DNA of 64,000 nucleotides from Exiguobacterium sp. J17977 (GTDB lineage Bacteria; Bacillota; Bacilli; Exiguobacteriales; Exiguobacteriaceae): NCBI RefSeq assembly GCF_018616375.1, contig NZ_JAEQBB010000001.1, positions 310,001 to 374,000 of the forward strand, given 5' to 3'. Each line of letters begins with the position of its first letter. Positions within the stretch are counted from its first letter, which is position 1. Positions 30,405 to 37,623 of this stretch are shown piece after piece. Below the pieces are notes generated by a model. That model was not told where the DNA came from, did not search any database, and worked only from the letters and a program-made list of their open reading frames with translations. A program made the translations under genes and the position numbers.

Positions 30405-32226
30405 TTTGTTTTGCGTCTTGATAGCCGAATGCTTTGATGGTCAAAGTATCATTCAATTTTCCATCGAGTTGCGATAAGATAATTGTCTGTTTTGGATCCC
30501 AACCGGCGAGGTCGACTGCATCTGAACTAAGTCGGCCACCTCCCCGGTAGTGTTTGTTGACTTGTAAAGTGTATCCATATACGTGCTTGAGCCATCGGTT
30601 GTCGTTTGAGCGGACCGCTAAATATGAATTGGAACCGCGCAACCCTTTTACGACTTTGACTTCGAATGCAGGCGGTGCTTGATTGTAAGAGTCGAGCGTC
30701 TTGTCGCCAATACGAACGAGCTCTTCCCTGTTGAAATGGTTATGTTCGTCATACGAATCGCGTCCCATCTCAATCGTATACGTGAAGCCATTGATTTTCT
30801 TGCCATCAATCGAGACAACACGGAACGTTCCGGGACCGTGAGGGTGATTATAGATAAAGTAGCGACCTTGTTTTTCCAGTCGCGCAAACTCGCTGACAGG
30901 CTGTTCAGGACCTTTGAACGAGATTGTGATCAGGCCGGATTCTCCGATTAGAGCATTCACGACACGCTTATGATAAATCGATTCAGCCCAAGAGTCATAC
31001 TGGATGTTCTTCATCTGAATTTGGGTTCGATTCGATGGATTGCTCAGTGCAACAAACGGTTCGCTGAACTGATTGAATTCAAGTGTGCGATCGACTGCAC
31101 TGACTACGAACGAGATATCAGATTTTGTCGTGAAGAACAACTTGTTTGGTCCGGCTGTCTCGTTCAATTCGAATGCTTTCACGTAGTCATTCATATGATT
31201 TGATTTATGTGCGATGTTCATTTGTTTAAACAGCTGAGTGAGCTTAGCGACAGTCACATTTTGTAATGCCGTAGCAATCGCCCTTTCGTCTGCGCCCATT
31301 TGTTTGCCTTGTATCACAAGATTTGGTTTAGTCACACCGAGTAACCCGTTCGGTCCATCAAGGATATGCGTTTTCGTTGGAGCGGCTACAGCTCTGACTT
31401 TAAAGGTTGACGTGCCGCGCAATACGACGTCTGCATGTTTAACGTTTAAGAAACCAATCTCTCCATTGTATGTAATAGGTAAATCATAAGAGAGTTGAGC
31501 CTGATGGATGTCCCAACGATTGATTGTTCCTTTCCCCCGAAGCGTAAATCGCGTGTTTGAGTGGAATTGTTGAATCGTACCATTCAACGTGACGTTCCAT
31601 TGTGACGTCTGTTTGTAGGGCTCGAATCCCCAGCCTTCTAAGATAACTTGCCGGAGTGGGGCGGCTGTCGTGATCGTAACGGGTCCTCCGGGCAACTTTA
31701 AACTCTGAATTCGTGCAGCGGCATTCCGATCAATGATAATTGGATTCTTGACCTGCGCGAATTGGCCGAGTGCCAATCGTTCGAATCCCACGATTGTGTT
31801 GTCTTGTATGATTGGCTTTGCGAGCGTGCTTCGTAGCGTTGCAGCGTTCTGTTTGAAGAAAGGGAGCAACGTTGAGGAGATTTTCGCGCTTTTTCCGTTG
31901 ACACTGGCAATCTCAGTCCCTTTATATGTCATGACCTGATGGTAGCTATCATGTTTTTTGATTGGGATTTCAAGTGGCAGGATACTCTTGAGTTGGACGT
32001 ATCCTCTCGTCTTGCCAACTTGGACGTTGGCCCATCCGTTTTGTGTCGAGATCAGCGAGAGATTCGTGTTCATTTTGAGAGTCTGGATTGTTTTTGCTTT
32101 AGAACTTGCGGACACCTTCAATGGAGTTGACTCGAGCGTTTTATATGGAAACGACGATGCCTCGGCGTTTCCAACGGTAAATGTGACTAGAGCGATAATA
32201 AAAGCCATAACCCACTTTTTATACAT
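30400..32226 (-). CDS. Secreted SH3-domain protein of unknown function
   Basis: A 608-residue exported protein: signal peptide (MYKKWVMAFIIALVTFTVGN, then AEA). One bacterial SH3 domain follows (residues about 27-85, SFPYKTLESTPLKVSASSKAK... NGWANVQVGKTRGYVQ). A long beta-rich body comes next, with strands typical of right-handed repeat or sandwich folds (GPVTITTAAPLRQVILEGWG, TFKVRAVAAPTKTHIL), and an ASSK-like linker. I recognise no catalytic domain. The SH3 domain suggests wall binding. A consensus-like TATAAT (32253-32258, minus strand) and AAGGAGGAG ribosome site precede it. Its GC content is lower than that of its neighbours. Confidence 0.75.
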   Translation of the reverse strand: MYKKWVMAFIIALVTFTVGNAEASSFPYKTLESTPLKVSASSKAKTIQTLKMNTNLSLISTQNGWANVQVGKTRGYVQLKSILPLEIPIKKHDSYHQVMTYKGTEIASVNGKSAKISSTLLPFFKQNAATLRSTLAKPIIQDNTIVGFERLALGQFAQVKNPIIIDRNAAARIQSLKLPGGPVTITTAAPLRQVILEGWGFEPYKQTSQWNVTLNGTIQQFHSNTRFTLRGKGTINRWDIHQAQLSYDLPITYNGEIGFLNVKHADVVLRGTSTFKVRAVAAPTKTHILDGPNGLLGVTKPNLVIQGKQMGADERAIATALQNVTVAKLTQLFKQMNIAHKSNHMNDYVKAFELNETAGPNKLFFTTKSDISFVVSAVDRTLEFNQFSEPFVALSNPSNRTQIQMKNIQYDSWAESIYHKRVVNALIGESGLITISFKGPEQPVSEFARLEKQGRYFIYNHPHGPGTFRVVSIDGKKINGFTYTIEMGRDSYDEHNHFNREELVRIGDKTLDSYNQAPPAFEVKVVKGLRGSNSYLAVRSNDNRWLKHVYGYTLQVNKHYRGGGRLSSDAVDLAGWDPKQTIILSQLDGKLNDTLTIKAFGYQDAKQK

Positions 32227-32499
32227 AACAATTCTCCTCCTTCAACAAAACCATTATATAGAAGTGTTGGAATCATTGTTTATAATTTTTATCAAAAATG
32301 GAAAATGATTTCTTTTGATAATTTGTTGAAACAAAGCGAAAAATTCCTATCGTGGTTAGTCCGAACCATAATTACGAGAGGTGTTTTCGTAGTTTTCTAT
32401 TCCAGACCTTGTTCTTGAACCTTTAAATCACCAGAAAATTTTGTTATTAATCCCTATGCATATAAAAAATACATATTTATTCCAAATAAATATGGAAAA
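32227..32499. other. AT-rich divergent intergenic region
   Basis: Very AT-rich sequence between the divergent SH3 protein and the small exported protein. Apart from the promoter elements at each end I see no gene, hairpin with T-run or repeat that can be supported. Confidence 0.4.
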
Positions 32500-32528
32500 T
32501 TGAAACAAATAAGGTATGATTATATTGT
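32500..32528 (+). promoter_or_regulatory. Promoter of the small exported protein gene
   Basis: -35 TTGAAA (32500-32505), 17-nt spacer, -10 TATTGT (32523-32528), about 40 nt before the ATG. Confidence 0.45.
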
Positions 32529-32568
32529 GCTATTTTATTTGAGAATATTTAATGCTTTGGAGGTACAT

Positions 32569-33066
32569 ATGAGTCGTACACAGAGAAAACAGGGGAAAAA
32601 GTTTCAGTTTTTGATTAGGACGTTTGTCTTAATTTGTTTAATCTTATCTGGAGTGATTTATCAACAAAATCAGGAAGCAGAGGCGACAATGAAGCTCCAT
32701 GCATCTATTTCAGGAGATGCATTGCGATTTAGTGGCATGGCTCTACGTTTGGATCCAAAAGGCCTATATATCCATTCCAACAGTAGCCATAAACCAATCG
32801 GCTTCACGAATGCAGAGATTGACCCGAAACGTGGGACAATCATTATCCGACGAGACCGCGGAGATTCTGTCGTCTCCATCATTGCCGAACCAGACGAGAC
32901 GCTCACAAAACGGGGGATCACAATCGGTGCTTCCGGGGGCGGGCGAATTACCCACTTGTATTTATATCAAAATGGTGTTCAACTAAATTTAGCGAAGCCG
33001 GCTGATTATAAAAAAGCAGCGAGTGCTTACTCTAATATTTGGATTACCATCATCAGTCAGTCTTGA
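32569..33066 (+). CDS. Small membrane-anchored or secreted protein, unknown
   Basis: A 165-residue protein with a basic N terminus and one hydrophobic segment (FLIRTFVLICLILSGVIY, residues about 14-31) serving as a signal anchor. A small beta-rich extracellular domain follows (IDPKRGTIIIRRDRGDSVVS, RGITIGASGGGRITHLYLYQ). ATG 32569 is chosen for the TTGGAGGT site 5 nt upstream. I recognise no family. It is AT-richer than the genes that follow, which may mean separate origin. Confidence 0.6.
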   Translation: MSRTQRKQGKKFQFLIRTFVLICLILSGVIYQQNQEAEATMKLHASISGDALRFSGMALRLDPKGLYIHSNSSHKPIGFTNAEIDPKRGTIIIRRDRGDSVVSIIAEPDETLTKRGITIGASGGGRITHLYLYQNGVQLNLAKPADYKKAASAYSNIWITIISQS

Positions 33067-33100
33067 TGAGTTGCCGGCGAAGCCGGTGCTCATCTTTTTT
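33065..33100 (+). terminator. Intrinsic terminator
   Basis: GATGAGTTGCCGGC pairs imperfectly with GCCGGTGCTCATC around GAA and is followed by six T; its first bases overlap the stop codon of the small exported protein. Confidence 0.85.
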
Positions 33101-33137
33101 CAGCTTGATGCACGAATTTACAATAGAATGAGGGAAC

Positions 33138-35084
33138 ATGATGCAAGCTTATCAACGTGGATTTTTACTGACCGCAACACAACAAAATCGTGAAGGGTGG
33201 GAGACGATATCACTTCCGAATGGTACCTTCTTTACTTATGACCCGCTCACCCCGGTCGACTTGGTTCAAGACGGCGCGCGCTGGCTGCTCGTCTTCGGGG
33301 ACATGATTGACATCCGTGAGACAACGCGAAACCGCGCTAATGTGATTGGACGATTGAACGGTCAAGCGTCAAACGAGTTTCACGAATCGCTCGACTTCAT
33401 GGGGGGGCGTTACCTGCTCATCCGTGGCGACCAGTCATCGGTTCGCCTCTATCATGACGCGACCGGGATGCGCGGTGTCTATTTCACGACGGAAACGCCG
33501 CTCCGAGCGGCGTCCCATCTCGAGTTGTTACAAGAAGACGTCCAGTCGGGGCCGCACCCGCTCTGTTCGGATGAGTTGCGGCAACATAACCATTATCACT
33601 TGCCGGGTCACTTCACGATTTATGAGTCGATTCGAATTCTCGTCCCGAACCATTTCGTGGATGAATCGAACCGGATGACGCGCTATTATCCACGGCGCCC
33701 ACTCGACGCATTACCGGTCGAGGCGGCCCTCGAACCGCTCCGGACGTGGTTCGACAATCAGTTGCATCAGCTGTTCGAGTCGGACGAACGCATGATTTTC
33801 TCGCTCACGGCCGGCATTGACAGTCGTTTGTCGTTGGCGCTCCTCAAACCGTTCCTCGCGAACATCGAGACGTTCACGTATCAGAACGTGGCGCATGTCG
33901 AGTCACTCGATATCGATGCGGAAGTGGCGACGGCGATGGCGCGTGATCTTCAATTCAACCATCGAATCATCCCTGTGGATGGTGCGGCGTATGAACGTTC
34001 GGAGGAGGCGAAGCCGTTTCGGGACATGATGAAGCGGAGCGTGACGTCAAACCATGGACATGCCCATGCGTACGAATATATGAAACTATATAAAGACCGT
34101 CCGACGCGGCACTTGCGGTCGAACATCCTCGAAATCGGGCGAGCGTTTTATCGGAAGAATCGGACGTTACCGGCCGAGTTCACGGTCGAAGGGGCGATTC
34201 GTTGCTATTCGTGGAAATCACGGGAAGACGAGCGTGTCGTCTCGCTTTGGACGTCCTACGTGGCGGCCGTAGGTTTAACGACAGAGACGCTATACGGCTA
34301 CGACCCATACGATTTGTTGTATTGGGAGTACCGGATGGGCGTTTGGCACCAACAAGTTCTCGCCGAGAGTGATGTCGCGTTTGAGACGTACATTCCGTTC
34401 AACGCGCGCGCCATCCTTGAACTGTTCTTGACGCCGGAATTCGGCGACCGGTTATACGCCAAGCTGTTCTATGAAGTGATTGGACATGAGTGGCCGGTGC
34501 TCGCGTTCTGGGGTGTGAACAAGCGGGACACGATGCGTGACTATTTGCATCCGACGCTCGATCAAGGATGGATGGCGCTTAATGGGGTCATCACGAGCGG
34601 TCGATTGGACGAGACGACGATTCCATTGAACGTCCGGCGCTTGACGACGAACGTGTCATACCACCTCGAGGCGAACGCGATGAGAAAAGGTGACCATATG
34701 GCGTATTCCCAAATCCTCACGACAAAATCGGGACAGACGTATCGCCTGAACTTGAACGTGCTCAACCCGTTCGAGAAGCGGTCGTCGCTAGGATTAGGGC
34801 GGATGCGCTATGAGATTTGGGTCGGTGGCGTGCTTTATTTATCCGAAGATATCGCCGCCTGGGGTGGGCCGAACCAAGTGTGGGTCGAGTTCGATGCGAC
34901 AGATGACGCGACGGAACTGGTGGTCCGTACGGTCGCCCTTCGTGATTGCGGGCCGAACAAATGGGGCGCGGCCTCGAAGATGCAGCTCGAGGCGCTCTGC
35001 CTACAAGAGATTGAACATGGACATTTGAAGGCTGGGGCATCGAGTCCGTTCACCCAGCTTCACGAACTCGTTGAAACCGAATAA
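33138..35084 (+). CDS. Asparagine-synthase-like amidotransferase with C-terminal beta-sandwich
   Basis: A 648-residue protein. Residues about 1-170 have the class II glutaminase fold (FMGGRYLLIRGDQSSVRLYH, DATGMRGVYFTT) but lack the N-terminal catalytic Cys, since the chain starts MMQAYQ. Residues about 190-480 form the ATP-pyrophosphatase synthase domain, with FSLTAGIDSRLSLALL in place of SGGxDS and a TSNHGHAHAYEY histidine cluster. Residues about 515-635 are a beta-sandwich resembling a sugar-binding module. It probably activates a carboxylate with ATP using a nitrogen source other than glutamine. Its place between surface genes suggests sugar amidation or modification. Substrate is unknown. 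Confidence 0.72.
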   Translation: MMQAYQRGFLLTATQQNREGWETISLPNGTFFTYDPLTPVDLVQDGARWLLVFGDMIDIRETTRNRANVIGRLNGQASNEFHESLDFMGGRYLLIRGDQSSVRLYHDATGMRGVYFTTETPLRAASHLELLQEDVQSGPHPLCSDELRQHNHYHLPGHFTIYESIRILVPNHFVDESNRMTRYYPRRPLDALPVEAALEPLRTWFDNQLHQLFESDERMIFSLTAGIDSRLSLALLKPFLANIETFTYQNVAHVESLDIDAEVATAMARDLQFNHRIIPVDGAAYERSEEAKPFRDMMKRSVTSNHGHAHAYEYMKLYKDRPTRHLRSNILEIGRAFYRKNRTLPAEFTVEGAIRCYSWKSREDERVVSLWTSYVAAVGLTTETLYGYDPYDLLYWEYRMGVWHQQVLAESDVAFETYIPFNARAILELFLTPEFGDRLYAKLFYEVIGHEWPVLAFWGVNKRDTMRDYLHPTLDQGWMALNGVITSGRLDETTIPLNVRRLTTNVSYHLEANAMRKGDHMAYSQILTTKSGQTYRLNLNVLNPFEKRSSLGLGRMRYEIWVGGVLYLSEDIAAWGGPNQVWVEFDATDDATELVVRTVALRDCGPNKWGAASKMQLEALCLQEIEHGHLKAGASSPFTQLHELVETE

Positions 35085-35119
35085 GGTCTTTTTGCCTACC
35101 TTGTTTTGTGTTTCCATAG

Positions 35120-35152
35120 AATCCCTCGATGTTGCAATCGGGGGATTTTTTG
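35120..35152 (+). terminator. Intrinsic terminator
   Basis: AATCCCTCGAT and ATCGGGGGATT pair around a short loop followed by six T, after the amidotransferase-like gene. Confidence 0.8.
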
Positions 35153-35183
35153 GAAAAGATACACGGAATTAACGAAAAATTAA

Positions 35184-35212
35184 TTGTATTTACTAGTGGA
35201 ATTGGATATGTT
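35184..35212 (+). promoter_or_regulatory. Promoter of the surface 5'-nucleotidase gene
   Basis: -35 TTGTAT (35184-35189), 17-nt spacer, -10 TATGTT (35207-35212). The transcript would have a leader of about 130 nt, opening with a small AGAGA / TCTCT stem-loop (35214-35232). Confidence 0.5.
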
Positions 35213-35289
35213 TAGAGAGGAAAGTGGTCTCTGAAACGATAGGTCTGAAGACGGAATAGGGAGCAAGGCCGATTATCATCCGTCGGACA

Positions 35290-35304
35290 TTGTAAGCGCT
35301 ATCA
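35290..35304. promoter_or_regulatory. Perfect cre (CcpA) site in the 5'-nucleotidase leader
   Basis: TTGTAAGCGCTATCA matches every position of the cre consensus WTGNAARCGNWWWCA. It lies about 85 nt downstream of the predicted -10, where bound CcpA would block elongation, so the gene should be repressed on rapidly used sugars. Confidence 0.75.
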
Positions 35305-35348
35305 TTCGTTTTAGTTCTGCTTCACCACATTTGAAAGGGGAAAATCAA

Positions 35349-37424
35349 ATGCTCACACGTAAAACGAACAAGCTGTACGCTTCACTCGCTGTAGCGGCGA
35401 TCACCGCTTCATCGATCGTTCCGGCAGCGACAGCTGACGCGGCACCAAAAGTTAAGACGGTTAAATTGAAAACTGACTTCGTCCGCGGAGGCGACCTCGA
35501 CGCCGCGCTCGACAAGACATATCAAGGTGCCAACATCCATTGGTACAAATCATCGGTGAAGTTGAACAAACTCGGTACATACCAAACGGCGAAAGGAATC
35601 GTGATTGGCAAGGGGATTAAAGTCGAGAAGCGCGTCCGCGTCTTGAACTATCCGGTGGCGATTGTTCCGGCTGAGGGCCTCTCATTCAAACAAGGGGAGA
35701 AAGTGCCGAGCGCACTTCGTCTCGATGTTCGCTTCGCAAATGGTACGGTTGAGCGTCTCGTCCGTGTTCACGGCATCGATACATCAAAAATCGGTTCGTT
35801 CACGGCTCATGCGAAATTCACGAGCAACGGCCGCACAATCGAAGCTGACCTTCCATATTCGGTCGGTGGGACGACGGTATCGTTCATGCATACGAACGAC
35901 ACACACGCGTCACTCGATTTGGCGCCAAAACGCGCAACAGCCGTGAAGCAAGTTCGTGCCGAGAAGCCGAACGCGCTCTTGATTGACGCTGGGGACGTAT
36001 TCTCAGGTTCACTTTACTTCAACAAGTTTGAAGGCATGGCTGACTTGAAACTCATGAACTACATGAAGTACGACTTGATGACACTCGGGAACCACGAGTT
36101 CGATCTCGGTGGCGATGAGGACGGCAACGCTGAACTTGCCAAGTTCATCCGCTACGCGAACTTCCCGTTCGTCAGCTCAAACCTCGATTTCTCAGCAGAT
36201 ACAGATTTGAACCCGCTCTTCCGTGACGCAGTGACGGACAAGCCATACAACGGTCGTCTGTATGAAGGCGTCATTAAAGAAGTTGACGGCGTCAAAGTCG
36301 GATTCTTCGGTCTCACGACAGAAGAGACGGCCGGAATCGCAAGCCCTGGCAGCGCCCAATTCCAAGACTACATCGCAGAAGCGAAAGCAGCAGTCGCAGC
36401 GTTCGAAGCGGCCGGTGTCAACCAGATCGTCGCCGTCACGCACTTGGGTTACGATGATAACCCAGAGGTCGACAACGACCAAATCCTCGCAGAAGAAGTC
36501 GCAGGCATCGACGTCATCATCGGTGGACACTCGCACTCGCTTCTCGCAGCACCGGTCGTGAAGAACGCGGATACGGACAACCCGACGTTGATCGTCCAAG
36601 CGTATCAGTATAGCCAATACCTCGGCACACTTGACGTCACGTTCGACCAAGACGGAAAAGTCGTCGCCCATGAGGGTGCTTTAATCGATGTGACGAAACT
36701 TGAAGCGGATGCGAAAGCGACTCAACTCCTCGCACCGTTCAAAGAAGAAGTCGATGAGTTGAAAAACCAACCGACTGGCGCCACGGCAACAGCTGCCCTT
36801 ACAAACCCACGTACGAGCGACCCAGGCAACACGACTGGCGAGAGCGTCCGTAAAAATGAAACGGCACTCGGGAACTTGATCACAGACGGCATGCTCGCGA
36901 AAGCGAAGACGTTCAGCCCTGACGTCATCGGCGCGATTCAAAACGGCGGAGGCATCCGTGCAGCAATCAACGAAGGTGAGATCACAATCGGCGAAGTGCT
37001 CACGACGCTTCCGTTCGGGAACACGCTCGCGATTGCTGACCTCACAGGGACAGAGATTTACCAAACGTTCGAGCGCAGTGTCGGACCGCTTCCGAACGAA
37101 AACGGTGGCTTCCTTCACGTCGCTGGCTTGAAAGTGACGTACGATAGCTCGAAACCGTCAGGCGAACGCGTGACGAAAATCGAGTACATGAAAGACGGAG
37201 CACCGGTACTTGTGGAAAACGGACCAACGAAATATAAAGTCGCAACGAACGCGTTCACAGCGAAAGGCGGCGACGGCTTCGCAGAACTCGGCGCAGCCTA
37301 CGCACAAGGCCGCGTCCAAGACCTCGGTCTGTCGGACTGGGAAAACTTGCGTGACCACGTGCAAAGCCTTGTTACGGTCGATCCGAAAGTGGAAGGTCGC
37401 ATCGTTGACGAAGCAGCCAATTAA
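35349..37424 (+). CDS. Surface 5'-nucleotidase / bifunctional metallophosphatase
   Basis: A 691-residue exported enzyme: signal peptide ending in TADAA. An N-terminal module (residues about 35-170) is nearly identical to that of the S-layer-like protein. A metallophosphatase domain follows (FMHTNDTHASL, IDAGDVFSGS, TLGNHEFDLGG, IGGHSHSL, the dinuclear metal ligands), then a 5'-nucleotidase C-terminal domain (NGGGIRAAINEG, LPFGNTLAIADL). It should release phosphate and nucleosides from extracellular nucleotides. No LPXTG, SLH or C-terminal anchor is present, so the N-terminal module is the likely attachment device. ATG 35349 is chosen for the AAAGGGG site. Confidence 0.88.
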   Translation: MLTRKTNKLYASLAVAAITASSIVPAATADAAPKVKTVKLKTDFVRGGDLDAALDKTYQGANIHWYKSSVKLNKLGTYQTAKGIVIGKGIKVEKRVRVLNYPVAIVPAEGLSFKQGEKVPSALRLDVRFANGTVERLVRVHGIDTSKIGSFTAHAKFTSNGRTIEADLPYSVGGTTVSFMHTNDTHASLDLAPKRATAVKQVRAEKPNALLIDAGDVFSGSLYFNKFEGMADLKLMNYMKYDLMTLGNHEFDLGGDEDGNAELAKFIRYANFPFVSSNLDFSADTDLNPLFRDAVTDKPYNGRLYEGVIKEVDGVKVGFFGLTTEETAGIASPGSAQFQDYIAEAKAAVAAFEAAGVNQIVAVTHLGYDDNPEVDNDQILAEEVAGIDVIIGGHSHSLLAAPVVKNADTDNPTLIVQAYQYSQYLGTLDVTFDQDGKVVAHEGALIDVTKLEADAKATQLLAPFKEEVDELKNQPTGATATAALTNPRTSDPGNTTGESVRKNETALGNLITDGMLAKAKTFSPDVIGAIQNGGGIRAAINEGEITIGEVLTTLPFGNTLAIADLTGTEIYQTFERSVGPLPNENGGFLHVAGLKVTYDSSKPSGERVTKIEYMKDGAPVLVENGPTKYKVATNAFTAKGGDGFAELGAAYAQGRVQDLGLSDWENLRDHVQSLVTVDPKVEGRIVDEAAN

Positions 37425-37431
37425 GCAGTCA

Positions 37432-37462
37432 AACTCTCCTGATGATTCAGGGGAGTTTTTTT
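37432..37462 (+). terminator. Intrinsic terminator
   Basis: AACTCTCCTGA and TCAGGGGAGTT pair around TGAT and are followed by a T-run, after the 5'-nucleotidase gene. Confidence 0.85.
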
Positions 37463-37534
37463 GTTACCGGTTCAAAAAGTCGGGTATTACAAAAGAGGGG
37501 AATGGTGAACCAGTGGATTGTCATCTGACTGAAA

Positions 37535-37563
37535 TTGCTTGCCTATCTGATATTTGGTACTAT
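37535..37563 (+). promoter_or_regulatory. Promoter of the glycopolymer glycosyltransferase genes
   Basis: -35 TTGCTT (37535-37540), 17-nt spacer, -10 TACTAT (37558-37563), about 60 nt before the first glycosyltransferase start. Confidence 0.45.
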
Positions 37564-37623
37564 GACAGAGGATGTAGGTATGACACCTACGATACGACAT
37601 GAGGAAAGAATGAGGCGAATTGA

